52,370 nt of DNA from assembly GCA_964630705.1 (NCBI GenBank), contig CAZVZH010000008.1, positions 1-52,370 of the forward strand. Direction: 5' to 3'. The notes beneath the pieces are model-generated. The model ran no database searches and had not been told where the DNA came from. It saw only the letters and a list, made by a program, of their open reading frames with translations. The DNA comes from M3007 sp964630705. Lineage in GTDB: Bacteria > Bacteroidota > Bacteroidia > Chitinophagales > Saprospiraceae. Below are positions 35,268 to 43,639 of the stretch, in pieces (the stretch's first letter is position 1; every line of letters begins with the position of its first letter). Made by a program: the position numbers and the translations under genes.

Positions 35268-36029
35268 ATGACGCCACAAAAATTAGTCCATCAGGTAATT
35301 CTAATCGCTGCCCTCTTACTGGCGCAGCTAATTTTTCAGCCCAGTTTGCTCTGCGGACAAATGGCGCGCAATACCCAACATACCGACTTGGGCTTTGGCC
35401 TGCTCGCAACAAATTACTCCGGCGATCTGGCCGAGCCCCACCTCGAATTCGCACAAACCCGAATTGGCGCACAAGTTTTTATTCGACGCCAATTGAATCC
35501 GTTTTTTCTCCTGCGCGGCCAAGTTTTTGCCGGCATTTTAGCCGGCGACGACCGGCACGGGTCCACACACGCCGGCCGGAATTTCAAGTTTTCCACCCAG
35601 GTGCTCGAGTGCTCCGGCCTCCTGGAACTTGCCCTGGGAACGTACCAGTACGACCCCTTATTCAGCGCTAACAGCTTGTATCTCATGCCTTACTTGTTTG
35701 GAGGCGTCGGCGCCGGTTTTATAAAAAGCAAGGTGGAATATTACGGACCGGCCGCTCGAAAGGATGAATTTGTGCGCTCACCAATCCCAGAAGGAGGCAA
35801 AGACCACACCAGTCTGTTGCTCACGCCAGTTGGCTTGGGCTTGCGGGTAATCGTCCGGCAACAATTCACACTCGGACTGGAGGCTTGCGCCCGCCCTGCG
35901 TATTCTGATTTGCTCGACGGCACCAGCCTAAACGGCAACCCCAGTGAAGGCGATTGGTTTTATACCCTGGGCGTTCAGGCATCTTATTTTCTAAATGGCC
36001 CCTGGCAGCACCGGAGAGGCATGTTTTAA
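35268..36029 (+). CDS. outer-membrane beta-barrel protein (DUF6089-like)
   Basis: 253 residues from the ATG at 35268; an earlier TTG is not used. Signal peptide (LVHQVILIAALLLAQLIFQPSLLCGQ). The rest alternates beta strands typical of small porin-like barrels: TDLGFGLLATNYSGDLAEPHLEFAQTRIGAQVFIRRQLNPFFLLRGQVFAGILAGDD, LYLMPYLFGGVGAGFIKSKVEYY and a final strand DWFYTLGVQASYFLNG. The LGFGLLATNYSGDL start with GDL is typical of the family with a PorG/DUF6089-like fold. The role is unknown; it may be part of a T9SS-linked or lipid-transport complex only by analogy. Confidence 0.75.
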   Translation: MTPQKLVHQVILIAALLLAQLIFQPSLLCGQMARNTQHTDLGFGLLATNYSGDLAEPHLEFAQTRIGAQVFIRRQLNPFFLLRGQVFAGILAGDDRHGSTHAGRNFKFSTQVLECSGLLELALGTYQYDPLFSANSLYLMPYLFGGVGAGFIKSKVEYYGPAARKDEFVRSPIPEGGKDHTSLLLTPVGLGLRVIVRQQFTLGLEACARPAYSDLLDGTSLNGNPSEGDWFYTLGVQASYFLNGPWQHRRGMF

Positions 36030-36039
36030 AAAAATCCGA

Positions 36040-37272
36040 TCAATCTGCTGGCAACAACTCGGCGCTGGCTGATCCAAAGCCGACCCGCATTCCCGGTTTT
36101 TCCGCCCAGCCGCGAAGGGTCACCGTGTCGCCGTCTTGCAAAAACCGGCGCGTAATGCCATCCTGAAGGACGACCTCCCGCTGCCCCCCCCACGACAACT
36201 CGAGCATCGAGCCGAAGCTGTCGGGCGTTGAGCCGCTGATCGTACCGGAAGCCATCAGATCGCCTACCCGAACATTACAGCCGTTCACTGTGTGGTGCGC
36301 CAGCTGTTGGGCCATCGACCAGTACAAATACCGCATGTTGGAGCGGCAAACCACCGCCTCGCGGCCATTTTTCGGCTGAACAGCCACCTCCAGTTCAACA
36401 TCGTAATTCTGCGCGCCTTTTTGCTGCAAGTATTCCAGCGGCGCCGGTTGCTGTTTGGGGCCTTTCACCCGGAAGGGTTTGAGCGCTTCCAGGGGCACGA
36501 TCCAGGGGGAAATAGTGGAGCCGAAATTTTTTCCTAAAAATGGGCCGAGCGGCACGTATTCCCAACGCTGGATATCGCGCGCGCTCCAGTCGTTGAACAA
36601 GACCAGACCAAATATGTATTCGTCGGCGCGTTCGACCGGGATAGAGCTGCCCAGCGCGCTGTTTTTCCCGATGACAAAAGCCATTTCCAGTTCAAAATCG
36701 AGGCTCCGGGAAGGGCCGAACACCGGCGCATCGGCCTCTTTCGGCAAAATTTGCCCCTTGGGGCGCCGCAGCGGCGTACCGCTCACGGCGATGCTCGACG
36801 AGCGGCCGTGGTAGCCCACCGGCAGCCAGCGCCAGTTGGGCAGCAAGGGGTTGTCGGGGCGAAACATCTTGCCCACGTTCGTAGCGTGTTCGATGCTGCT
36901 GTAAAAATCGGTGTAGTCGCCGATGCGCACCGGTAAGAGCATCCGCACCGCAAGCCGGTCGACCAGAATTTGAGCGGCGTTTTCCGGCTGGTTGGGCAGG
37001 CAAAGCCAATTTTGGACCTTGCGGCGGATACCGTTGGTCACGGGTTTGCCCAGTTCAATAAAATCGTTCAGAACCGGCTGTTCGAATATTTTTTTAAAAA
37101 ACCGCTTTTTGCCGAAAAGGCCCTGTTCGGCCGCCGAAGCCAGGTCGACGATATGGTTGCCAATGGCGACGCCGGCGCGCGGCTGCCCGTTGGCGGGGTG
37201 TTCAAAAATGCCGAACGGAAGGTTGTAAATGGAAAAATCGGAATCGGGTGCAATTTTTAACCAGGTGTTCAT
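36040..37272 (-). CDS. fahA: fumarylacetoacetase
   Basis: Cytosolic hydrolase of 410 residues that splits fumarylacetoacetate into fumarate and acetoacetate, the last step of tyrosine/homogentisate catabolism. The hallmark DYTDFYSSIEHATNVGKMFRP is present, as are LPVGYHGRSSSIAVSG, SRSLDFELEMAFVIGK and NDWSARDIQRWEYVPLGPFLGKNFGSTISPWIV with the metal-binding acidic residues, and LMASGTISG near the C-terminus. Length agrees with the eukaryote-type enzyme. No other tyrosine catabolism gene is in the window. Confidence 0.96.
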   Translation of the reverse strand: MNTWLKIAPDSDFSIYNLPFGIFEHPANGQPRAGVAIGNHIVDLASAAEQGLFGKKRFFKKIFEQPVLNDFIELGKPVTNGIRRKVQNWLCLPNQPENAAQILVDRLAVRMLLPVRIGDYTDFYSSIEHATNVGKMFRPDNPLLPNWRWLPVGYHGRSSSIAVSGTPLRRPKGQILPKEADAPVFGPSRSLDFELEMAFVIGKNSALGSSIPVERADEYIFGLVLFNDWSARDIQRWEYVPLGPFLGKNFGSTISPWIVPLEALKPFRVKGPKQQPAPLEYLQQKGAQNYDVELEVAVQPKNGREAVVCRSNMRYLYWSMAQQLAHHTVNGCNVRVGDLMASGTISGSTPDSFGSMLELSWGGQREVVLQDGITRRFLQDGDTVTLRGWAEKPGMRVGFGSASAELLPAD

Positions 37273-37300
37273 GGCGCAAAAATCGCAATTTTTTTTGGCG

Positions 37301-37308
37301 TACCTTTG
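37301..37308 (+). promoter_or_regulatory. -7 box of the DUF3467 gene
   Basis: TACCTTTG fits TAnnTTTG and lies 45 bp before the start at 37354, in the divergent spacer with the fumarylacetoacetase gene. No clear -33 element. Confidence 0.45.
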
Positions 37309-37353
37309 GCGGGCTTTAACTATTCAACGTTTTCAATTTTCCATCGAGCGATT

Positions 37354-37671
37354 ATGTCAGAAAAGACCAATACGCAGCCTGCAATCAACATTGAAATTTC
37401 CGAGGAAGTAGCCGAAGGAACATATTCCAACCTTGCCATTATTTCCCACTCCAATTCCGAATTTGTCGTCGATTTTATCCGGCTTATGCCGAACGTACCC
37501 AAAGCCAAGGTCAAGTCGCGCGTTATCCTCACCCCTCAGCATGCCAAACGCCTGCTGTACGCCCTCAAAGATAATATCAACAAGTATGAAATGCAGTTTG
37601 GCGCCATCGAAGAGCCGGAAAACCCCCAGCTGCCGCCCATGAATTTCAACACGCCCCCGGCGCAAGCCTGA
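37354..37671 (+). CDS. DUF3467 protein
   Basis: Small cytosolic protein of 105 residues from the ATG at 37354; the frame is open 16 codons upstream but without support. The sequence INIEISEEVAEGTYSNLAIISHSNSEFVVDFIRLMPNVPKAKVKSRVILTPQHAKRLLYALKDNINKYEMQFG is the complete DUF3467 domain, followed by a Pro-rich tail. The family is widespread and its function is not established. Convergent with the anti-sigma-like gene (17 bp apart). Confidence 0.93.
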   Translation: MSEKTNTQPAINIEISEEVAEGTYSNLAIISHSNSEFVVDFIRLMPNVPKAKVKSRVILTPQHAKRLLYALKDNINKYEMQFGAIEEPENPQLPPMNFNTPPAQA

Positions 37672-37688
37672 GCGGGTTCTTCCACCAT

Positions 37689-38528
37689 CTATTTTTCCAA
37701 ACCCAACATTTCCTGCGCTTGAGCCGCATGCCGGTTCCGGGCATTGTGGGCTATCGGCAACAACAAATCCGAGGCCTTGTCGCCGTCGCCTTGCGCCAGA
37801 TAAGCCAGGGCGATGTACCATTGCGCTTCCTCGTGGAGCCGGGCTGCAGAGGCTGGCACTTGCGCCAGGGTTTCGATAGCGGCTTGGGGGGCGCCCTGTT
37901 CGAGTTGGCAACTACCCCGGAGCAAGAGCGCCAGCGGGCGGCGTTCGAAGGCAGGGTCGGCAAGCAGGGTATCGAGCGTAGCTGTCGCAGCAGCGCAGTT
38001 GCCCGCTTGGTACTGATCCTGGGCTTTTTGAAAAACACTGTCCGTATCTGTCCCACCCAAGGTATTGTTTACATCATACCGGCTGAACTGTTGTTGAAAC
38101 AGCGCGATGGCCTGGTTTTTCGGAATCGGCTTGGGCCCCGGTGTGGCAGGCGGCTCCGGGAAAAACAACTCGGGACGAAGCGCCACCAGCAACAGCAGCG
38201 CTGTAGCCAGCGTCAAGCCGCCAATCAAGCCCCAGCGCGGCCGGCTGCTACCATCGGTGCGCGCGACGCTGAACCAACTGGAGAGCACGTCCTGTATTTG
38301 CCAAAGCCATTTTTTCCAAAATAACAGTTGTTGACCCCGGCGATGCAGCGCCGCGCGGTGGTCAAGCAGGCCTTGCAAGGTCAGAGCGCCGCGCGCGGCT
38401 TCGTACAAGCGCAGTGCCTGCGCCAGGCCGGGGTCGGAGGCGAGTTGGGCTTCGAAAGCCTGGCGTTCGTCGGGCGGGAGCGCGCCGTCGAGATAAGCTT
38501 CAATTTTAGCGTGTTGCGGGTGTTCCAT
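37689..38528 (-). CDS. anti-sigma-factor-like membrane protein with periplasmic TPR region
   Basis: 279 residues. The N-terminal part (MEHPQHAKIEAYLDGALPPDERQAFEAQLASDPGLAQALRLYEAARGAL) resembles the anti-sigma domain of Bacteroidota FecR/RseA-like proteins but has no zinc-binding HxxxCxxC. One membrane helix at about 99-116 (LIGGLTLATALLLLVAL) is followed by a Pro-rich stretch and three TPR-like helix pairs (VFQKAQDQYQAGNCAAATATLDTLLADPAF; PLALLLRGSCQLEQGAPQAAIETLAQV; HEEAQWYIALAYLAQGDGDKASDLLLPIA). It begins 4 bp after the stop of the sigma factor gene, strongly supporting a sigma/anti-sigma pair. Confidence 0.78.
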   Translation of the reverse strand: MEHPQHAKIEAYLDGALPPDERQAFEAQLASDPGLAQALRLYEAARGALTLQGLLDHRAALHRRGQQLLFWKKWLWQIQDVLSSWFSVARTDGSSRPRWGLIGGLTLATALLLLVALRPELFFPEPPATPGPKPIPKNQAIALFQQQFSRYDVNNTLGGTDTDSVFQKAQDQYQAGNCAAATATLDTLLADPAFERRPLALLLRGSCQLEQGAPQAAIETLAQVPASAARLHEEAQWYIALAYLAQGDGDKASDLLLPIAHNARNRHAAQAQEMLGLEK

Positions 38529-38532
38529 ACGA

Positions 38533-39213
38533 TTAAGACGGCGTGTTGCGGCGAAGCCAGGCGCACAAATCGCGGCAGGCTGGCTCTGCCTGTTGACAAA
38601 AGGTTAAAAGCGTTTCCCGTAAACTTTCCATGCCTCTGGACACCATTTCGTGCGCCACGCGTTCGGTTTTGTACCCATGCAACTGGGTCAGCTCCTCGTA
38701 GTCGTAGCCCTCCAGCTTGTTTACCAGCAAACTCCGCCGTTTTTTCGGCTGTTGGTCCAGCGCAAGCAACACGCAGGCGCTGATGCGCAACCGGCGTTGT
38801 TGGTTTTCGCTTGCTGTTTCGGTGTTGATCAAGCGGTTGAGGATGTGATCGGCGTCCAGATTATCCAGCACGTCAAGAAACCAATCGGGCAATTCGACCG
38901 TGTTGGCCGGATTGATCAATGGCTCGGTTCCTGTTTTAGTCGTTCGCCGCCGGATCGTGTCAACGCCGCGCCGGTGGGTGAGGGTGTACACCATTTTCCC
39001 CAGGTCGTCTATCGCCTCGCCCTGGCGTATTTTCCAGTCGAGTTCGGTCAGGGCATCGGTGTAGGCCATGAGGGCATCGTCGTAACGGAGCCGTTGCTGA
39101 CGCACGCCGATTTGCCGGATCAGGTAAAAATATTTTTTCTGGATAAAACGGCTGGCCCGCTCGCGGGGCAGGCCGCCTTGCCGGATCATTTGGATCAGTT
39201 GATCGTTGGTCAT
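38533..39213 (-). CDS. ECF-type RNA polymerase sigma factor
   Basis: 226 residues. Sigma region 2-like sequence is seen in ASRFIQKKYFYLIRQIGVRQQRLRYDDALMAYTDALTELDWKI and MVYTLTHRRGVDTIRRRTTKTG; region 4-like helix-turn-helix in LLALDQQPKKRRSLLVNKLEGYDYEELTQLHGYKTERVAHEMVSRGMESLRETL. The linker between them is longer than usual. A C-terminal Cys-containing tail (CQQAEPACRDLCAWLRR) is extra. It is followed after 4 bp by an anti-sigma-like membrane protein, which probably holds it inactive until an envelope signal. A -7 box TATATTTG is at 39249-39256. Confidence 0.88.
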   Translation of the reverse strand: MTNDQLIQMIRQGGLPRERASRFIQKKYFYLIRQIGVRQQRLRYDDALMAYTDALTELDWKIRQGEAIDDLGKMVYTLTHRRGVDTIRRRTTKTGTEPLINPANTVELPDWFLDVLDNLDADHILNRLINTETASENQQRRLRISACVLLALDQQPKKRRSLLVNKLEGYDYEELTQLHGYKTERVAHEMVSRGMESLRETLLTFCQQAEPACRDLCAWLRRNTPS

Positions 39214-39248
39214 GTAGTACAGAAAGCGAGGAGGGATGCGGAAAGCGT

Positions 39249-39256
39249 CAAATATA
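39249..39256 (-). promoter_or_regulatory. -7 box of the ECF sigma operon
   Basis: The minus strand reads TATATTTG 36 bp upstream of the start at 39213. Just upstream lies the dyad CCGGGC/GCCCGG (39264-39281), possibly an operator. No good -33 element. Confidence 0.45.
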
Positions 39257-39695
39257 CGGCAGCCCGGGCATTAACGCCCGGTCGGGGAAGTTTGTACGCC
39301 TTCCGGCGGGACTACGTCTGTGCCGGCCAACATTTTTTTAAAATTTTTTCAAAAAACGTTGAGGTGGAAAAAGCGGCGTCGACTAGACATGGAAACGCAA
39401 AAAACAAACACACACACTGTTTCCTAATCCGCAAACCATGCTAAACCAGGGAAAAAACCAAACGACAACCGCGCAGCCCCAGCCGCAACGCCAAAAACCG
39501 CTGCTCATCCCGCTGCCCGCCAAAAACTTGCCGCCCTGAACAATCCCCGCCCCAGCCATTTGAAAACGAGGCTCCAAAAACCAAATTGAAAACAGTCCGG
39601 CCCCCAAGCTCCAAGTTCCCCGAAAACTAATCCCACGAACAGCCCCGGGAAACAACCCGCCCAGGTTTGCCCCTACTGACCGCCTCCAAAACACC

Positions 39696-39738
39696 GAAGC
39701 CGCAACGGAATTCCTCCACGTTGCGGCTTTTTGTTTTT
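39696..39738 (+). terminator. plus-strand intrinsic terminator
   Basis: GAAGCCGCAACG pairs with CGTTGCGGCTT around an 11-nt loop and is followed by TTTTTGTTTTT on the plus strand. The minus face has no T-run right after the stem, so it does not look like the terminator of the minus-strand sigma operon or receptor gene. No plus-strand gene precedes it. Confidence 0.75.
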
Positions 39739-39748
39739 GCGCGCCATG

Positions 39749-42160
39749 CTAGTCGACTTTCACCCGCGCGCTTTCATTTTCAGAGCCTGTGCTGCGGCGC
39801 CGGGCGCCCTTGAGTTCGGTGTTGCCAAAGCGATAGCTAAACGTCAGACGGGCATTACGCGAATCGTTGCGCTCAAAAAAATTCACCAGTACATCGGCAT
39901 AGTCGATATGCACCCGGGTTTTTTCGGTGTACAACAGGTCGTTCAGTGAGAGCGACAAGCGGCCGCGTTCGTTCCAAAATGTTTTGGACAAGCCCAGGTC
40001 CAGGCCGCCCATGGCGCCGATATCGAAAAACTCTTCCAGGAAATTGGTCATGTACCAACCACTTACTTCAAGCTTGATATCGGCGGGGAGTTTAACATTG
40101 ATCTGAGCATAAGCCAGCCAGTTCCACTTGGCGCGATTGTAGCGCTCGTCGAGGTATTCGGCGTCGTAGGCGTTGCGAATAAACTGGTTGCCGCCGAAGC
40201 CGTCGATGATGTCGCGGAATTTGATCGGAAAATTCAGTTCGAACGCCCAGCGCTCGTACTCGGCCAGGTTTTCGGCCGTGGTGAACGTGCGGGTACCTTC
40301 GAGGCGGGGGGCGTTTTCGATGATCACATCGTTGGTTTTACTGTACGAAATCCGGATAAATGGTTGGCTATCGTAGGTCAGCGTCAGTTGGCCATTGTTG
40401 GATGTTTCCGGACGGAGCTGGGGGTTGCCCTGGGTATAGGTCAGCGAATCGATAAAATAGGCAAACGGGTTCTGCTCCTGAAACCCCGGGCGGCTTACCC
40501 GGCGGCTGTACGAACTTTGCAAGCCGAAATGCTCGCCAAAACGGTACAACGCGCTGGCGCTGGGGAACCACTGAAGGTAATTGCGGTCGAGCACCCGGGC
40601 GCCCATCGTGGTGCCGCCGACGACGGTTTGCTCCGCGCGCAAGCCGGCAGAGAAATCAAAGCGCCCGGCTTTCTTGGAGAGGCTGAGGTAGCCGGCATTG
40701 ATGTTTTCCTCGTATAAAAAATCGTTGGAAAGCGCCGGATCGAGCACCCCGGCGCGTAAAAAATCGAGCTGGTTGTCGATCTCAGCAAAGCTCGATTTCA
40801 GGCCGGTTTCCAGCTTGAAGGTAGAGTCGATGGGCAAGGTATAATCGATCTGGCCGACGTACAGGCGGATGGGCTGCTGCACATTTTGTTCGGAGCGCGA
40901 CTCGGGGCTACCCGGCGGCGCCTGAAAAATATTCAGGTAGCTGATATTGCTGATGTCGAATTGGTTATAGTCGAAATCGGCGTTGATCTGATGCCCTGTT
41001 TTTACATCGAACTCGTGTTTGAAATTAAGGTTGCTCAAAAAATTTGACCGTTCGGAAACGGTATTATTCAAGGTGGTAAACTCCCCGAACTGTTGGGTTT
41101 GATCCCGGTCGAGCACGCGGGTCACATTTCGGGCCCGGCTGTCGGCCTCCCGGGTAAACCCTCGGAGCAACACGCCGACGGTGGTTTTGGAACTGACAAA
41201 AAAATCGGCGCCAAAGCGAAAATTATGCGCCTGCACCGACTCCGGGCTGTAGCCCTTTTGCACATAACTTTCAGCACCGATAAAGCGGTCGACGTTGATA
41301 ATTCCGAAAGAAGTTCGATTGAAATGGCTGTACGAACCAAACAGGTTCCACTTGTTTTTGCGGTAGTTGAGTTGCAGCGACGGATTGAGCCGGTAATAGT
41401 TGCGATCGTCGGTGCCGGCGTCGCGCTGGTCGTAGGTACTGCCGCCGAGGGTAAGCGCGGCGGTGGCGTTGAAGCCGAGGTTGGCGTTGCGCTTGAGCAC
41501 GATGTTGAGCACGGCGCCGCCGCTGGCGTCAAATTTGGCGCCGGGCTGGGTAATGAGCTCGATGCGGTCGATCTGGTCGCCGGGCATGTCGCGCAGCACG
41601 GCATTCATATCGGCATACTGCGACGGTTTACCATCGATCCAGATCGCTACATTGCTGTTGCCGGCCAGGGTAACCCGGTCTTGTACCACCAATACGCCCG
41701 GCATTTTTTTGAGCATTTCCAACGCCGTGCCGCCGCTGGCTATCGGGCTATCGGCCACGTTCATCACCAGGCGGTCGGCTTTTTGTTCGAAAAGCGGGCG
41801 TTTGGCAACGATTACCGCCTCCCGAAGCATCTGCGCGGAGGCTTGCAAGCGAATGCTGACCGTAGCGTTTTTACTGTTTTCTTCGACGGTGAACGGCTCC
41901 GTATACTGCGTTTCGTAGCCCAGCATGTTGGTCATCAGTCGGTAGGCGCCAGGGCCAACCGCTGCGATGGCAAAGGCGCCGGTCGTATCGCTAAGCGCGC
42001 CCTTGACCAGTTGGGAATCGGCCGCAGCCACCAGGGCTACGCTGGCAAAGCCGACGGCTTGGCCGTTTTCGTCGGTCACAGTACCTGAAACGGTGATTTG
42101 GGCGAACAGGGGAGAAAAGGAAAAGGCAAGCAGGAGGAAAAGCAGGGTAATTTTTTTCAT
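39749..42160 (-). CDS. TonB-dependent receptor, outer membrane beta-barrel family (PF14905 type)
   Basis: Outer-membrane protein of 803 residues. Signal peptide MKKITLLFLLLAFSFSPLFAQ; carboxypeptidase regulatory-like domain (ITVSGTVTDENGQAVGFASVALVAA ... MLGYETQYTEPFTV); plug region (VIVAKRPLFEQKADRLVMNVADSPIASGGTALEMLKKMPGVLVVQD ... NVAIWIDGKPSQYADMNAVLRDMPGDQIDRIELITQPGAKFDASGGAVLNIVLKRN); then a large barrel (QNPFAYFIDSLTYTQGNPQLRPETSNNGQLTLTYDSQ). The VLVVQDRVTLAGNSNVAIWIDGKP block is the hallmark of the Outer_mem_beta family. Substrate unknown. Proximity to an ECF sigma/anti-sigma pair suggests, but does not show, regulation by it. Confidence 0.92.
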   Translation of the reverse strand: MKKITLLFLLLAFSFSPLFAQITVSGTVTDENGQAVGFASVALVAAADSQLVKGALSDTTGAFAIAAVGPGAYRLMTNMLGYETQYTEPFTVEENSKNATVSIRLQASAQMLREAVIVAKRPLFEQKADRLVMNVADSPIASGGTALEMLKKMPGVLVVQDRVTLAGNSNVAIWIDGKPSQYADMNAVLRDMPGDQIDRIELITQPGAKFDASGGAVLNIVLKRNANLGFNATAALTLGGSTYDQRDAGTDDRNYYRLNPSLQLNYRKNKWNLFGSYSHFNRTSFGIINVDRFIGAESYVQKGYSPESVQAHNFRFGADFFVSSKTTVGVLLRGFTREADSRARNVTRVLDRDQTQQFGEFTTLNNTVSERSNFLSNLNFKHEFDVKTGHQINADFDYNQFDISNISYLNIFQAPPGSPESRSEQNVQQPIRLYVGQIDYTLPIDSTFKLETGLKSSFAEIDNQLDFLRAGVLDPALSNDFLYEENINAGYLSLSKKAGRFDFSAGLRAEQTVVGGTTMGARVLDRNYLQWFPSASALYRFGEHFGLQSSYSRRVSRPGFQEQNPFAYFIDSLTYTQGNPQLRPETSNNGQLTLTYDSQPFIRISYSKTNDVIIENAPRLEGTRTFTTAENLAEYERWAFELNFPIKFRDIIDGFGGNQFIRNAYDAEYLDERYNRAKWNWLAYAQINVKLPADIKLEVSGWYMTNFLEEFFDIGAMGGLDLGLSKTFWNERGRLSLSLNDLLYTEKTRVHIDYADVLVNFFERNDSRNARLTFSYRFGNTELKGARRRSTGSENESARVKVD

Positions 42161-42581
42161 GCGGGAAGAATGTTGTCTGATTTGAACTCAGGTGAAGATT
42201 CTCCAAGACACCCTAACTGCCCAAAATTTATGGCCGAAAGGCAGGTATTTTTCGGTTAAAGAGAAGTGTCCGGGCAAGCAAGGACAGCCTTCAGACAAAA
42301 AGGTTCGTTTGAAATACCCACAAATTCCGGCTGGATTACGTCAACGCAGTACCGTTACCTTGCCCGATTCAACTTTGAAAAATGGTGTCCCGTATTTTGA
42401 ATACCCCAAACGCTGCCTTTCCCCTTGGATTCCGGACATTCAGCAGCAGCTTATCTTGCTCGAATTGGCGCGGGCGAAGGAAAGCCGCCGGGCGGTTTTC
42501 CAGTAATGTTCTACTTTTGCAGAAGCGCGGCTCAGCGGCCGGTTGTGGTTTCGCCAGGTCCTCGCCGCGCAGTATTCGGCC
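42161..42581. other. 421-bp divergent spacer between TonB receptor and pssA
   Basis: Holds the promoters of both neighbours. A GTG-started plus-strand frame of 104 codons (42192-42506) covers most of it, but the protein has no recognisable motif, uses atypical codons and overlaps the pssA promoter region, so it is not called. The best promoter signal is TACTTTTG at 42512-42519. Confidence 0.5.
42512..42519 (+). promoter_or_regulatory. -7 box of pssA
   Basis: TACTTTTG fits TAnnTTTG, 62 bp upstream of the pssA start codon. The -33 region is not clear. Confidence 0.45.
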
Positions 42582-43355
42582 ATGCGTCCACAAATTCCCA
42601 ATTTTTTTACTTTGTCCAACCTGTTTTGCGGGTGCTGCGCCGTAGTCATGCTGCTCGACGGCCAACCGTTGGCGGCGGCGTGGTTCACCCTCGGCTCTTT
42701 TTTGTGCGACTACGCCGATGGTATGGTTGCCCGGGCACTTCGGGTGGCTTCTCCGATGGGGCGCGAGCTGGATTCGTTGGCGGATGTGGTGAGTTTTGGT
42801 GTAGTGCCGGCCATGATGTTGTACGGCTTGTTGGCGAGTATTTATTGTCCGGAGTTTCCGAGCTTTTTTAGCTGGCCCAACTATTCGCCCATGGCGCCGG
42901 CCACCGGTGCAGGGCTTTGCCTGGCAGCCTTACCGGCCTTCGTGCTGGCTATGTTTTCGGCTTACCGCCTGGCAAAATTTAACCTCGATACCCGTCAGAA
43001 ACATTATTTCATGGGGCTCAGCACACCGGGCTGCACGGTATTTGTACTTGGCCTAACCCTGGCTGCACACAACAACCAGCTGGGTATCGGCACTTTTTTG
43101 CAGGCGCAGCCTTGGGTGCTCTACCTGCTCACCTGCGTGCTGTCGTTTTTACTGGTCAGCGATATTCCCATGTTCGCGCTCAAGTTTCGGTCGTTGCGCT
43201 GGCAGGAGAACAAAATGCCCAGCCTGTTTTTGGTGCTGAGTCTGGGCGCTTTGTTTTTGCTTAAAGGCCTGGGGCTCTCGCTGGTCATCCTGTTTTACAT
43301 CGTCCTTTCCATTTTTTTTAAAAATAAAATCCTGGAGGCCCATCCGCCTTCCTGA
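42582..43355 (+). CDS. pssA: CDP-diacylglycerol-serine O-phosphatidyltransferase
   Basis: Integral membrane enzyme of 257 residues that makes phosphatidylserine, precursor of phosphatidylethanolamine. The CDP-alcohol phosphatidyltransferase motif D-G-x2-A-R-x8-G-x3-D-x3-D is complete (DGMVARALRVASPMGRELDSLAD). It starts with IPNFFTLSNLFCGCCAVV, typical of the type II PssA of Bacteroidota, and has about seven membrane segments. The start ATG at 42582 was chosen; an upstream TTG frame has no support. Followed by purS after 22 bp. Confidence 0.95.
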   Translation: MRPQIPNFFTLSNLFCGCCAVVMLLDGQPLAAAWFTLGSFLCDYADGMVARALRVASPMGRELDSLADVVSFGVVPAMMLYGLLASIYCPEFPSFFSWPNYSPMAPATGAGLCLAALPAFVLAMFSAYRLAKFNLDTRQKHYFMGLSTPGCTVFVLGLTLAAHNNQLGIGTFLQAQPWVLYLLTCVLSFLLVSDIPMFALKFRSLRWQENKMPSLFLVLSLGALFLLKGLGLSLVILFYIVLSIFFKNKILEAHPPS

Positions 43356-43377
43356 TCGCACGACAAGCTTAATTTTT

Positions 43378-43629
43378 ATGAAATACGTAGCCGAAATTGA
43401 TATCATGCCCCACAAAGAACTGCTCGACCCGCAGGGCAAAGCGGTGGTAAACAACCTGGGCCACCTCGACGTGCAAGGTGTCAGCGAAGTGCGCATCGGC
43501 CGCCACGTGTCGATGACACTCGAAGCCGGCAGCGAAGCCGAAGCCCGCGAAAAAGTGGACACGGCCTGCCGGAAACTGTTGGCCAACATGATCGTAGAAA
43601 CCTACACGTACCAACTCCACGCGCAGTAG
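43378..43629 (+). CDS. purS: phosphoribosylformylglycinamidine synthase subunit PurS
   Basis: 83 residues, the normal length. MKYVAEIDIMPHKELLDPQGKAVVNNLGHLDVQGVSEVRIGRHVSMTLEAGSEAEAREKVDTACRKLLANMIVETYTYQL is the complete PurS fold. PurS bridges PurL (synthase) and PurQ (glutaminase) to move ammonia in the fourth step of purine synthesis. purL and purQ are not in this window, so the subunit gene stands apart from its partners. It sits between pssA (22 bp) and rsmI (10 bp), probably in one transcript. Confidence 0.95.
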   Translation: MKYVAEIDIMPHKELLDPQGKAVVNNLGHLDVQGVSEVRIGRHVSMTLEAGSEAEAREKVDTACRKLLANMIVETYTYQLHAQ

Positions 43630-43639
43630 CCCCGCGGGT

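Larger units (their letters stand above)
39214..39748. other. 535-bp region without clear gene; strand-skewed and with plus-strand terminator
   Basis: Between the sigma operon promoter and the 3' end of a TonB receptor. From about 39380 to 39720 the plus strand is rich in A and C and poor in G. It holds a 12-codon frame (39389-39427, METQKTNTHTVS) and a 34-codon frame (39438-39542, beginning MLNQGKNQTTTAQPQ), both unsupported as genes, and ends in a strong plus-strand terminator at 39696-39738. The minus-strand frame here is Gly/Trp-rich and looks like translation of skewed DNA, not a protein. Confidence 0.55.

Noticed and set aside
39383..39694. 103-codon minus-strand frame rich in Gly, Trp and Phe
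   Set aside because: Composition follows from the extreme strand skew; no start context and no motif.
42192..42506. GTG-started 104-codon frame between the TonB receptor and pssA
   Set aside because: No signal peptide, domain or good start region; overlaps probable promoters.
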